The notes beneath the pieces are model-generated. The model was not told the DNA's origin. It searched no databases and worked only from the letters and a program-made list of their open reading frames with translations. From Marininema mesophilum (GTDB lineage Bacteria; Bacillota; Bacilli; Thermoactinomycetales; DSM-45169), in contig NZ_FNNQ01000014.1 in NCBI RefSeq assembly GCF_900106775.1, positions 43,693 through 107,692 on the forward strand: DNA of 64,000 bases, written 5' to 3'. Below, one piece after another: positions 20,301-28,793 of this stretch (position 1 is its first letter; the number at the start of each line of letters is the position of its first letter). The position numbers and the translations under genes were made by a program.

Positions 20301-21473
20301 GATGAATTCCCCTTGACGTTAAATGGAAAAGTGGATAAACGGAAACTGAGACAGGTACAGGTGCACCTACAATTCAATGATCATGCGGAAGGAGTACTGC
20401 CCCGGGATCTCATAGAATTGGAGATCGCTCAGCAATGGAAAACCCTATTGCAAGTGGATCGCGTATGTGTAGGGGACAACTTTTTTCATCTGAGTGGGGA
20501 TTCGTTGAAGGCTGTCAAATTGGTTAGCTGGATGGAAGATAAATTTCAAAAGAAATACCCACTTTCTCTATTATTTGAATATCAAACGGTTGAACAATTG
20601 GCTGAGTTGATCCGTAAACGAACAAGTGTGCTAATTGATTCTCGCTTTATTCCCCTGCAACCAAAGGGAAATGAGTTGCCATTTTATTGTATCCACCCGA
20701 TTGGTGGAAACGCCTTGCCCTATGTTCAATTGGCAAAATGGATGGGGGAAACGCACCCCTTCTATACGGTACAAGCCCAAGGGCTAGAAGATGATTTGCC
20801 TCCGATAGAAAGCATCGAAGATATGGCGGTAAACTATGTGAAACTCCTTCAGGTCCAACAAGGAGAAGGGCCTTATAGGATCGGGGGTTGGTCATTTGGT
20901 GGGACCGTTGCTCTGGAAATGGCCCGAATTCTTCGAGGTATGGGTAAGGAAGTTTTACTTATCTTGTTTGATACTATTTCCCCAGGAATTGCAGCAAAAA
21001 GCGGAGGGTTAGATAGAGAAGACTTGATTAACGAATTTGCTCTAGTTTTGATGCGTAGAGTGGGCAGGAATCCAAAAAATCCTTGGATCGATCGCTTGGG
21101 CACGTGCTCAGAAAAACAAGCAATTCACCGGTTGTGGAGTGAGTATCGGGAAGAGAATGTTCTCCCCTCTGATTTACAAGAGGATCGTTTTTGGAGGTAC
21201 TACCAAGTGTTTAGAGCGAATTCCCTCGCTTATCAAGCGTATTCTCCACAGATCTATGATGGGGAAATAATCTTGTTTCGTGCAGAGGAGCAGATTTTAG
21301 AAGCGACAAGGGATCTCCAGAGACTGGGGTGGGAAAACATTCTGCCTAATCTCACTGTACAACCAGTAAAAGGAGATCATTTTTCAATAATGATGTCCAC
21401 GGATCATGTAAAGGATTTGGCTAAAGAGTTAAAGGAAGGATTAAATTTAAAACAGCGAGTCAAGGAGCAATGA
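17373..21473 (+). CDS. NRPS 3: C-A-T-thioesterase termination module
   Basis: A 1366-residue terminal synthetase, translationally coupled to NRPS 2 by an ATGA overlap. The condensation domain (about 45-480) has intact H-H-I-I-S-D-G near 179. The adenylation domain (about 505-990, core Y-T-S-G-S-T-G near 655) gives the code D-L-F-N-N-A-L-T-Y-K by eye, matching an Ala-type code I recall from characterised synthetases. The carrier motif is slightly unusual, F-F-H-L-S-G-D-S-L-K (Ser about 1044). A type I thioesterase (1090-1360) shows G-W-S-F-G-G around Ser1173, an Asp in L-F-D-T and a His in G-D-H-F. The thioesterase would release or cyclise a tetrapeptidyl chain. No epimerase domain, so any D-residue needs another source. 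Confidence 0.92.
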   Translation: MKKSQSFYERLNQLPAEKRALITRKLRAGGERSSTSIPNYSNRSLVAVSYAQKRLWFLDQLESTDSTSYNMIAVWKMEGRLSPSVLQRSIYEIIKRHDSLRTIFVTTPDGVSQKIDPSIEPYYKWYEIHQGTFEERRAEALELAKKESKHRFDLTIGPLVRTKVIQIDEQNHLLVLNMHHIISDGWSMGVFIRELVALYEAYSNEQSSPLPALPIQYTDFSRWQQEYLQGEVMDQQVKYWKSQLSGELPVLKLTIGRQRKDRSSFKGDVLLYKLPQGLLQRLTKWSVDENVTLFITLLAAFNTLLYRYSGQEDIIVGTPISGRNRSEVEGLIGFFVNTLPIRSDLSGDPSFQQLVERVKSTFSGAYEHQDLPFERIVAEVNPERDASQSPLFRVMFALQNAPMPPMKLPHLSLEPVDIYNNSAKFDLFFSLTEETDGLACMIEYSTELFEEETIQRMIQHYEVILEAVCCQPYKPIAQIPMLTEEEKKQILVDWNPVRETTDSPMCLHTSFAEQVKLQPYATAVVVGERRYSYRDLDDQAEKLAWYLQKRGVGPGALVGVCVERSFHMFVSMLGVLKAGGAYVPLDPTYPEERLTYILQDTQAKWIVTQSSLEDRVPRINEVEMIKLDAREIQEIEQSTIDLKSGVNGDDLAYIIYTSGSTGNPKGVMIRHRNAFALIQWSREVYTSEQIDGVLASTSICFDLSVFEIFVPLCRGGKVILTQNAIYLPELPYAHEVKLINTVPSAITELLRVEGIPHSVRTVNLAGEPLKGQLVERLYQQNGIEKVYNLYGPSETTTYSTFCLVPKVSPQGVGVHIGKPITNTEVYILNDAQQPVAIGVEGEIYIGGEGLSMGYLNQSDLTAEKFVSNPFKRESLLYRTGDLARYLPDGNIEYLGRTDDQVKIRGFRIELGEIESVLNQHSLVENSVVMMIEAEEGKDLVAFILKDQEEDLSIQEIRMYLQGKLPSFMIPSKVVSLDEFPLTLNGKVDKRKLRQVQVHLQFNDHAEGVLPRDLIELEIAQQWKTLLQVDRVCVGDNFFHLSGDSLKAVKLVSWMEDKFQKKYPLSLLFEYQTVEQLAELIRKRTSVLIDSRFIPLQPKGNELPFYCIHPIGGNALPYVQLAKWMGETHPFYTVQAQGLEDDLPPIESIEDMAVNYVKLLQVQQGEGPYRIGGWSFGGTVALEMARILRGMGKEVLLILFDTISPGIAAKSGGLDREDLINEFALVLMRRVGRNPKNPWIDRLGTCSEKQAIHRLWSEYREENVLPSDLQEDRFWRYYQVFRANSLAYQAYSPQIYDGEIILFRAEEQILEATRDLQRLGWENILPNLTVQPVKGDHFSIMMSTDHVKDLAKELKEGLNLKQRVKEQ

Positions 21474-21511
21474 AAAATCACCCCTGAGAATTTACTCAGG
21501 GGTGATTTTTC
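21473..21511. terminator. Bidirectional terminator of the NRPS operon
   Basis: AAAAATCACCCCTGAG and CTCAGGGGTGATTTTT form a near-perfect stem with a six-base loop directly after the NRPS 3 stop. The A and T tracts let it work for the convergent PBP gene as well. Confidence 0.9.
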
Positions 21512-21552
21512 ATTTACTTACCTACATCAGAGGTTATTGTATATGAACCTTT

Positions 21553-23760
21553 TTAAGGGTCCGTGTTGTCATTTCCCGTTGTGTCACCTTGATCGTTTGT
21601 GGGTGGAGGTTGAGGGTTATCTCCATCAGTAGGTGGATTGTCAGGTTCGTCAGGGGGATCGTCAGTATCCCCGCCGTTGTCGTTATCTCCACCCGTGGTA
21701 GTTCCTGGTTGTTGGGGAGGAGTGGAAGGCTCGCCCCCCTGTGTCTCATCAGCGGGCTGATTTCCCTGGTCAGATGGGGGTTCAGTCGGCTGATTACTTG
21801 GTTGATCAGACTGATCCCCATAATATGTTTTCCATCCATCGTCATCGCTATTTGTAGGGGAATTGGATGATCCATTAGTATTGTCTAGCCGGCTTATCTT
21901 GGTCCCTGCTAAGGTATCTCCCATCACTTTATTGAAGATCCGAGCGGGATACTCGCCACCTGTTAAGTCAACGCTACTACCCTGTTCATTGAAAACGATG
22001 GTGGCCATTACATATTCCTTGGTATAGCCAACGAACCAGGCTTCTTTACTGTTTTGTGTGGTTCCGGTTTTGCCTGCGACATCACGACCATCCGATAGAG
22101 CTGCATTTCTACCTGAACCGGAAAGGACGACGTGTTTTAAGACATTGTTCATCGTTGAGGCGGTGGAAGCTTTAAAGATCCGTTTATTCTTTTGAATATC
22201 ATCCTTTGGCTCTACCACATTACCATCCACATCGACAATTTTTTGAATGGTGTGGGCTTCTGTCATTTTCCCTTTATTAGGAAAGCTGGAGTAAGCTTGT
22301 GCCATCTGGAGTGTACTTACCCCTTTGGTGAGGCCACCAAGGGCAAGGGGAGCTGGCGATTTGTCATTAGACGGCAACTTGAGCCCCATCTTATTGGCAT
22401 ACTGGAAAGCCGTGTTGACGCCTACTTTTTCTACAAGTAAGCGCGATGTAGCAACGTTGAGAGATTGAGCTACTGCATCCTGCATTGCGAGGGTGCCACG
22501 AAATCTGTGATCCATATTTTTCGGTGACCATCCTTTATAACTAAAGGGGGCATCCGAAATGGGGGTGTATTGATTGTACCCCTTTTCCTCCACTGCAGGA
22601 CCATATACCGTGAGCGGTTTGATAGACGAGCCAGGCTGAGCGGGAACCAGTGCCTGGTTGAGGTAACCACGAATGTAGTTCCTGCCTCCACCGATAGCAG
22701 CGATGCTACCTGTTTTCGGGTTAAGCATCGTAGATCCAGCGTTTAGTTTCGTATTACCCTTATAGAAAGTAGAATCTCGTAGTGTGCTCTCTAGGGTACG
22801 CTGGGCCTTTTTATCCATCCCGGTGTAGATTTTATAACCACCGTTTACTAACTCTTCCGCTTTGAGACCATACCGTTTTTCTGCTTCTCGTAGCAGATAG
22901 TCTTTGTATGCCTGATAACTGCCATCACTTCTGCTATTTTTCAAATATTTCTTATTGACGCCTAACGAGGTCTTTTTATACTTTTCTGCTTGAGCCTGGG
23001 TGATGATCTTCTTCTCTGCCATTTTATTCAGGATGACATTTCGTCTAAACTTGGCTTGTTCAGGATTAATATACGGGTTGTATCCCTCTGGGGCTTTGGG
23101 GAGCCCAGCCAACAGTGCGATTTCTTTAGGCTCTAGTTTTTCTTTGGTGATGTCCTTGTTAAAATAAATCTTGGCTGCCATCTTGATGCCCCGGGAGTCA
23201 TTGCCGAGGTAGACATAATTGAGATAAGCTTGCAGGATATCCTTTTTTGAATACTTTCGTTCCAGGTTATATGCAATGGCGATTTCGTAGACTTTGCGCA
23301 GGAACGTTTTTTTATTTTCGTTGAGAATAATGTTGCGTGAGACCTGCTGGGTAATCGTACTAGCCCCTTGTCTGGGACTAAATGTGAGAATATCGATGGC
23401 GATGGCGCGGCCAATCCCTTTGAGGTCGGCGCCGTTATGTTCATAGAATCGCTCATCTTCAACAGCTACAAAGGTTTTAACGAGATCCTTGGATTTAACT
23501 TTAGATAAATCTACATAATCTCTTTTTGTATCGCCAAGTGCGACAGCAGGCTTGTCATTATGGTCGTAGAGCGTAGTAGCAAACCGTAATTTTTTTAGGC
23601 CGTCCAGATCATAGTAGGCAGTAGTGAGCATGACTGCTGTACACGCGCCAATTACGAATAGGAGCGAGGTAGATATTACGAGTAGCCACCATTTTTTTGT
23701 CATCATGGTTCGGTAAAATAATCTTCCAAATCGTTTTGTTTTTCGTAAACGAAGGTTCAT
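21553..23760 (-). CDS. Class A penicillin-binding protein (transglycosylase/transpeptidase)
   Basis: A 735-residue bifunctional peptidoglycan synthase. One N-terminal transmembrane helix (about 27-49) is followed by a GT51 glycosyltransferase domain with E-D-E-R-F-Y-E-H (about 100) and Q-G-A-S-T-I-T-Q-Q. The transpeptidase domain has S-x-x-K in G-S-S-I-K-P-L (Ser about 376), an S-L-N motif and K-T-G-T-T near 565. The last 95 residues are a low-complexity tail rich in Pro, Asp, Gly, Thr and Gln, as in PonA/PBP1-type proteins. AGGGGGG precedes the ATG. It acts at the outer face of the membrane in wall synthesis. No resistance role for the NRPS product can be shown. Confidence 0.92.
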   Translation of the reverse strand: MNLRLRKTKRFGRLFYRTMMTKKWWLLVISTSLLFVIGACTAVMLTTAYYDLDGLKKLRFATTLYDHNDKPAVALGDTKRDYVDLSKVKSKDLVKTFVAVEDERFYEHNGADLKGIGRAIAIDILTFSPRQGASTITQQVSRNIILNENKKTFLRKVYEIAIAYNLERKYSKKDILQAYLNYVYLGNDSRGIKMAAKIYFNKDITKEKLEPKEIALLAGLPKAPEGYNPYINPEQAKFRRNVILNKMAEKKIITQAQAEKYKKTSLGVNKKYLKNSRSDGSYQAYKDYLLREAEKRYGLKAEELVNGGYKIYTGMDKKAQRTLESTLRDSTFYKGNTKLNAGSTMLNPKTGSIAAIGGGRNYIRGYLNQALVPAQPGSSIKPLTVYGPAVEEKGYNQYTPISDAPFSYKGWSPKNMDHRFRGTLAMQDAVAQSLNVATSRLLVEKVGVNTAFQYANKMGLKLPSNDKSPAPLALGGLTKGVSTLQMAQAYSSFPNKGKMTEAHTIQKIVDVDGNVVEPKDDIQKNKRIFKASTASTMNNVLKHVVLSGSGRNAALSDGRDVAGKTGTTQNSKEAWFVGYTKEYVMATIVFNEQGSSVDLTGGEYPARIFNKVMGDTLAGTKISRLDNTNGSSNSPTNSDDDGWKTYYGDQSDQPSNQPTEPPSDQGNQPADETQGGEPSTPPQQPGTTTGGDNDNGGDTDDPPDEPDNPPTDGDNPQPPPTNDQGDTTGNDNTDP

Positions 23761-23952
23761 ACCTGTCCCCCCTAAATCTTAATATCTATCATATCGCCAA
23801 TTGGCTGTAAGGGAAAGACTGAATAATATGGTTAAAAAGGAGGCGTTTTTGGGCGACAGAGGAGCAGCGCGTGGTTCCAATCCTCGGAAAATGCTACAAT
23901 AGAGAAGAAGATCGTTAGAAAGTCAACTGGAAATTTTATGAGGTGATGGGGA

Positions 23953-24381
23953 ATGCCCGGCTGGGTCATATGGATCATGATTCCATGGTTTCTCTTTATG
24001 GTTTGGTTTTTTGCAACGGGTGGGTATTTTATGTTTCGCAAGTTTCTGCGGGCGATGCCGAAGGAAGATGGGAAATCTGCACTAGATTGGCAGGATCATT
24101 ATATCGATAAAACGAGCCATCTCTGGTCAGAGGAGCAGCTGCATTTATTGGAAGAACTGGTGCAACCGGTCCCTCAGCTATTTCGAGATCCAGCGAGACG
24201 TACCATCGCTGGCAAGATTGGTGAATTGGCAGTAAAGGAAGAGGCCGATCGGATGAGGGAAGATCTGATTATTCGAGGTTATATTCTGGCTACACCCAAA
24301 CGAGACCATAAGTGGCTCATTAAAACCCTAGAGAAGAAAAAGATCGATATGTCCCCTTATCAAGGACTACTTGGAAGATAG
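23953..24381 (+). CDS. DUF2621 (YneK-like) membrane-anchored protein
   Basis: A 142-residue protein with one very hydrophobic N-terminal helix (about 3-30), a charged cytoplasmic part, and a W-x-D-H-Y-I-D-K-T-S-H-L-W segment. It matches my memory of the DUF2621 family (B. subtilis YneK), whose function is unknown. A weak GAGGTG-like site precedes the ATG. The gene end overlaps nothing important: the ABC ATPase starts about 90 bases later. Confidence 0.6.
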   Translation: MPGWVIWIMIPWFLFMVWFFATGGYFMFRKFLRAMPKEDGKSALDWQDHYIDKTSHLWSEEQLHLLEELVQPVPQLFRDPARRTIAGKIGELAVKEEADRMREDLIIRGYILATPKRDHKWLIKTLEKKKIDMSPYQGLLGR

Positions 24382-24472
24382 GGTGCTGAAGGCGTTGGAC
24401 GTCTGTAGTGCCCTTTTTCGCATGGATATAGAAGAAAGAACTGGATTGCAAAAATCCGGATGGGAGGCCAGC

Positions 24473-25387
24473 ATGATCGATGTGAAGCAACTAGTCAAAA
24501 TCTATGATGGTAAGCGAGTGGTAGACGGAGTTTCTTTTCATGTATCCGAGGGAGAAGTTTTTGGTATGCTGGGGCCCAATGGTGCAGGGAAAACAACGAC
24601 GATGGAAATGGTAGAAGGTTTACGATCCCCTGATGGAGGAGAGATCCTTGTCGGGGGGTTTGATGGAATAAAAGAACAGACCAAGGTGAAGGAATTAATC
24701 GGTATTCAGCTTCAATCGACAGCTCTTTTTGATCACCTCACTGTTGCTGAAATCATTCGACTATATGGTAGCTTCTATAAAAAAATGCGCCCCCTCTCCG
24801 AACTGTTGACAGCTTTTAACTTAGAAGAAAAGAAAAAAGGCCTTGTTAAACACCTCTCGGGTGGGCAAAAACAACGTCTGGCCATTGCGATCGCTGTGGT
24901 TCATGATCCAAAGGTCATCTTTCTCGACGAACCGACGACAGGTCTGGATCCCAAAGCGCGCCGGGATTTATGGGATATCGTTTTACAGTTACGGGACGAG
25001 GGGAGAACGGTCTTCCTCTCTACTCATTACATGGAAGAGGCGGAGCAATTATGTGATCGGGTTGCCATCATGGATTCAGGTCGAGTGATCGCCTTGGATT
25101 CACCAGCAGGATTGATTCGTGAGTTAGCTTCCGATAGTGTGATCGAGTTTGTACCAGGGAGGGAAGAAGCTTCTTCAACCTATCAGGGTTTAGGTGGTGT
25201 GAAGGAAGTAAAGATTTCCGAGGATGGTTCCGTCACTCTTTTGACCGCAGATTTACAGGAGACACTTCGTAAATTAATTGCTCTAGCAGATGAAAGAGGC
25301 TTGATGTTGACCGGATTACGGACACGGACATCGACACTGGAAGATGTCTTTCTCACCCGAACAGGAAAGAGGTTGACAGAAACATGA
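24473..25387 (+). CDS. ABC-2 type exporter, ATP-binding subunit
   Basis: A 304-residue ATPase. Walker A G-P-N-G-A-G-K-T-T, the signature L-S-G-G-Q-K-Q-R, Walker B V-I-F-L-D-E-P-T and the switch histidine in S-T-H-Y are all intact. The C-terminal 80 residues match the DrrA/CcmA-like extension of ABC-2 drug and polysaccharide exporters. I took the ATG at 24473 (GGGAGG upstream, M-I-D-V-K start) over a longer reading frame from 24371. The stop overlaps the permease start, so the two are co-translated. Confidence 0.88.
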   Translation: MIDVKQLVKIYDGKRVVDGVSFHVSEGEVFGMLGPNGAGKTTTMEMVEGLRSPDGGEILVGGFDGIKEQTKVKELIGIQLQSTALFDHLTVAEIIRLYGSFYKKMRPLSELLTAFNLEEKKKGLVKHLSGGQKQRLAIAIAVVHDPKVIFLDEPTTGLDPKARRDLWDIVLQLRDEGRTVFLSTHYMEEAEQLCDRVAIMDSGRVIALDSPAGLIRELASDSVIEFVPGREEASSTYQGLGGVKEVKISEDGSVTLLTADLQETLRKLIALADERGLMLTGLRTRTSTLEDVFLTRTGKRLTET

Positions 25388-26496
25388 GAGCATACTGGCA
25401 ATTAACCTGGGCACAGCTTCTTTTATTTGCTCGGAATAAAAATATGATCATCTGGTCCTTTTTTCTACCGATCTTTATGATGCTCGCTTTAGGCACCTTT
25501 ATGGGGAAGGGTGGCAACCAATTTTCGATGTCCGTGGCGATTGAAGATAAGGATCACAGTACATACTCGAAGCAATTGACCACCATGATTGACGAAAAAG
25601 CGGGTGTCAAGGTAAAGCGTATTCCTAAACAAGAGGCCCTGAAAGCGGTGGAGAAGGGGGACGTGAGTATATTCGTCCGTTTCGATAAGGGGTTAGGAGA
25701 TCGTTTAGAAAAAGGAAAAGCTTACCCAAAGGGAGAGAAGGAGTCGATCCGTCTCTACTTTGACAAAAGCAACCCGACAGTTTCCCAAATAGGTACGACG
25801 GTGATCAACCAAGCGGTGGATCAGTTGAACAAGAAAGCGATAAACTATCACCCCGCTGTGAAGGTAGCAGAGAAAGATATCCAGTCTCGCCCCTTACGCA
25901 CCATCGATTTTCTAGTGCCAGGTATCCTTTCCTTGATGATCATGAGTAATAACTTAAATGGGGTCGCCGCCACCATCGCTTCATGGCGGGAGCGAGGGAT
26001 ATTACGACGGATGCAGGGAACGCCATTGAAGAGTTCTACCTTTATTGCAGGCCAGATAACTGCACGAGTGCTTTTAAATAGTCTGCAAGCCGTGGCAGTA
26101 TTATTGGTTGCCTATTTTGTTTACGACGTAAAAATATATGGTTCATGGCTGTTATTGCTTATGATCATCCTGTTAGGTACGCTGACATTTATGTCCATTG
26201 GTTTTATCATCGCCAGTCTTTCACGCACCCCAGAGACGGCTGGGCCTATTGCTGGATTAATCTCCTTTCCGATGATCTTTGTCGGTGGGATATTCTTCCC
26301 GGTACGAGATTTGCCGGGATTATTGCAACCGGTGGTCAAAGCGATTCCGATTGGCTATCTGACGGATGGGTTACGAGGGGTAATGAACGAGGGAGCCACC
26401 CTCACCCAGCTTTGGCTTCCAACCACGGTTTTGACAGCGTGGTTTGCGGTAGCCTTTGCCATCGCCGCAATGACCTTCCGCTGGGATGTGAAGTAG
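25384..26496 (+). CDS. ABC-2 type exporter, permease subunit
   Basis: A 370-residue membrane subunit of the YhgE/ABC2_membrane_3 type. It has one N-terminal helix (about 20-40), a large extracellular domain (about 45-175) and five C-terminal helices (from about 180). It overlaps the ATPase gene by four bases (ATGA) and so forms a two-component exporter with it. The substrate is unknown; such pairs often confer tolerance to drugs or peptide antibiotics, but nothing here ties it specifically to the NRPS product 4 kb upstream. Confidence 0.85.
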   Translation: MRAYWQLTWAQLLLFARNKNMIIWSFFLPIFMMLALGTFMGKGGNQFSMSVAIEDKDHSTYSKQLTTMIDEKAGVKVKRIPKQEALKAVEKGDVSIFVRFDKGLGDRLEKGKAYPKGEKESIRLYFDKSNPTVSQIGTTVINQAVDQLNKKAINYHPAVKVAEKDIQSRPLRTIDFLVPGILSLMIMSNNLNGVAATIASWRERGILRRMQGTPLKSSTFIAGQITARVLLNSLQAVAVLLVAYFVYDVKIYGSWLLLLMIILLGTLTFMSIGFIIASLSRTPETAGPIAGLISFPMIFVGGIFFPVRDLPGLLQPVVKAIPIGYLTDGLRGVMNEGATLTQLWLPTTVLTAWFAVAFAIAAMTFRWDVK

Positions 26497-26535
26497 TGTG
26501 CTGGATTCATGGGGTAAGAAAGGGAGGTGCTTGGG

Positions 26536-26922
26536 GTGATTATCGGAATAGGAATAGACTTGGTGGAGTTTGTCAGGCTCGCTGATATCAGGATAACTAG
26601 GTTAAGTGAGCGCATCTTAACCTCCCGGGAGATGGAGACCATTCCCACCGAAACCAAGCGCCGCCTCGAGTGGGTTGCCGGGCGTTTCGCTGCTAAAGAG
26701 GCAGTAGCCAAGGCAGCAGGTTGTGGAATCGGGGGCCAACTCTCCTTTCAGGATATCACGATCATCAAAGGAGAAAAGGGTTGTCCCAGTGTAGAACTAT
26801 CCACTAAAAGTATAGCGGCCCTTGGCTATCAGGAAGATGTACACATCCATCTATCGATCACCCATACAAACAAAACTGCTGCGGCCTTTGTTGTGATAGA
26901 GCAACGGGGTGGTATTAAATAA
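26536..26922 (+). CDS. acpS: Holo-[acyl-carrier-protein] synthase
   Basis: A 128-residue 4-prime-phosphopantetheinyl transferase of the AcpS group. The N-terminal G-I-G-I-D-L-V-E-F (magnesium aspartate) and F-A-A-K-E-A-V-A-K-A signatures are intact. The GTG at 26536 follows GGGAGGTG by seven bases and gives the usual M-I-I-G-I-G start; an earlier GTG at 26527 overlaps that site. It activates the fatty-acid ACP. AcpS-type enzymes usually act poorly on NRPS carriers, and no Sfp-type transferase lies in this window, so the NRPS probably relies on one elsewhere. Downstream, 27 to 27.17 kb holds no gene. Confidence 0.93.
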   Translation: MIIGIGIDLVEFVRLADIRITRLSERILTSREMETIPTETKRRLEWVAGRFAAKEAVAKAAGCGIGGQLSFQDITIIKGEKGCPSVELSTKSIAALGYQEDVHIHLSITHTNKTAAAFVVIEQRGGIK

Positions 26923-27169
26923 TAGTGGTAAGAATGGGGATAGTAGCGGTTATTAAAATTGGATACATAAATGGTGGGGCGGAGGTTCAAGGAGGTTAAG
27001 CGATAAGGGTATTTTCGATAACTCTCCCTCGCAGAAGGGCAAGCTTCTTGCGTTGCTACATGCTCTCCCCCGCTTCATTTTTCTTAGATCAAGCCAAAGC
27101 CCGTCAACCTTGTCTGCATAACGGGACAAAGCTGGACATAAATATGTATCGCGGTTAGGAGGGACATTC

Positions 27170-28705
27170 TTGCATCTCTATACTGCACAGGAAATGCGCG
27201 ATTTGGATCAGTACACGATTCGGGAGTTGGGAATCCCCGGAGCCGTCCTGATGGAAAATGCAGGGAGAGTAGCGGCAGAGGAATTAATGCGACGTCACCC
27301 TGGTACAGGAAGGGCTGTTGTGCTGGTAGGTGGGGGGAACAATGGCGGTGATGGCTTTGTCATCGCACGTCATCTATGGAGCGCTGGATGGGAAGTATCG
27401 GTATGGTTAGTAGGAACCGAGGAGAAGATGTCCGCAGAAACCGCTGCCAATTACCATGTGTGTCGCAAATTAAAACTCCAGGTAGAGCGATTTACCCAGG
27501 ACAAGGGAGCGGCGCTCTCTGATTCCCTCCAGCAAGCTGACGTTGTCGTCGATGCACTTCTTGGAACGGGAATAAAGGGGCCTTTGCGTCCGCCCTATGG
27601 AGAGTTAATCCAACGGGTCAATCGCGATACAAAAGGATGGGTCCTAGCTGTCGATGTGCCAAGTGGTGTGGAGAGCGATGATGGAGGTGTGGTGACCGAT
27701 GCCATCCGAGCGGAGGTTACCGTCACCTTAGCGGGACCTAAGTGGTGTCACTATTTGCGACCTGGGGCCGAATATGTTGGAGAGCTGGTGATTGCGGATA
27801 TTGGTATCCCGGAGGTAGCGGCTGAGGAGCAAGGGCCTGCTACATGCTTAAATAGTCCAAAGGAATGGAGAGAATCCCTTACACCACGTTCTCCCTGGTC
27901 CCATAAGGGAACGCATGGCCATCTTCTTGTCCTAGGTGGTTCTAAGGGAATGCTAGGTGCAGTGAAGATGAGTGGTGAAGCTGCATACCGAACGGGGGCG
28001 GGTATGGTAACCCTAGGCGTTCCAGAGAGTCAAGTGATGGTCTTAGCATCCTCTGTTACCGAAGCTCTTTTATGGGGATGGCCTGAGGATGGTGAGGGAT
28101 ATTTTTCAAGGACTCTCCCATGGGATTGGTCCAAGCGGTGTAGCCGCCTTCAAGCGATAGCCATAGGCCCTGGCCTTGGAAAGGTATCGGATGGAGGCGA
28201 GTGGCTCAGTCAATTGCTCCAGAGTGATCATCCCCTTGTGCTCGATGCCGATGGTCTGAATCTGCTCGCGGAAAATCCTACTCTTCTTCAGGGTAGGCGT
28301 GCACCTACCATTCTTACTCCTCATCCAGGAGAGATGGCCCGCCTGCTTGGTACATCCGCGCAGCTTGTGGAACGTTCCCGTCGTTATGTGGCGAAGGAGT
28401 GGGCACAAGCCCAGGGAGTAACTGTTGTCCTAAAGGGGACGCATACAATTATTGCTACCCCAGAGGGTAGGCAATGGATTCAGCCAAAGGCAAGCCCGGC
28501 GCTAGCGAAAGCGGGGTCGGGAGATGTGTTGACCGGGATGATCGGCGCCCTTCTTGCCAGGGGCTGGCCAGCTTCAACAGCAGCTTTAGCTGGAGTATGG
28601 CTCCATGGATCTGCTGGTGAGTTGGCGGTGACCTCCTCTGCCCATAGTGTCCTTGCGACCGATGTCATCGATCGTATAGGAGATGCCATCCATCAGATTG
28701 ACTGA
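27170..28705 (+). CDS. nnr: Bifunctional NAD(P)HX epimerase / ADP-dependent dehydratase
   Basis: A 511-residue metabolite-repair enzyme that restores hydrated NAD(P)H. The N-terminal epimerase domain (about 1-215) has G-G-G-N-N-G-G-D-G-F and the D-A-L-L-G-T-G motif. The C-terminal ribokinase-fold dehydratase (about 230-505) has T-P-H-P-G-E and K-A-G-S-G-D-V-L-T-G. The start is TTG behind AGGAGGG six bases away; the next ATG would remove conserved residues of the epimerase domain. It lies between acpS and the ydcC-like gene, the usual place in Bacillales. Confidence 0.93.
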   Translation: MHLYTAQEMRDLDQYTIRELGIPGAVLMENAGRVAAEELMRRHPGTGRAVVLVGGGNNGGDGFVIARHLWSAGWEVSVWLVGTEEKMSAETAANYHVCRKLKLQVERFTQDKGAALSDSLQQADVVVDALLGTGIKGPLRPPYGELIQRVNRDTKGWVLAVDVPSGVESDDGGVVTDAIRAEVTVTLAGPKWCHYLRPGAEYVGELVIADIGIPEVAAEEQGPATCLNSPKEWRESLTPRSPWSHKGTHGHLLVLGGSKGMLGAVKMSGEAAYRTGAGMVTLGVPESQVMVLASSVTEALLWGWPEDGEGYFSRTLPWDWSKRCSRLQAIAIGPGLGKVSDGGEWLSQLLQSDHPLVLDADGLNLLAENPTLLQGRRAPTILTPHPGEMARLLGTSAQLVERSRRYVAKEWAQAQGVTVVLKGTHTIIATPEGRQWIQPKASPALAKAGSGDVLTGMIGALLARGWPASTAALAGVWLHGSAGELAVTSSAHSVLATDVIDRIGDAIHQID

Positions 28706-28793
28706 TCGCGTATTCTGTGCCCTGACCGACACATTTCCCGGGAAATCAACAGCGTGAGACCGTTGTTTCATCATCGGAGAAAGGGTTGATGAA

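Noticed and set aside
21589..21870. Plus-strand 93-codon frame opposite the PBP tail
   Set aside because: Shadow of the low-complexity Pro/Asp/Gly/Thr coding region on the minus strand.
26923..27169. Possible regulatory RNA before the NAD(P)HX repair gene
   Set aside because: I found no stable stem series, terminator or known motif in this 247-base gap.
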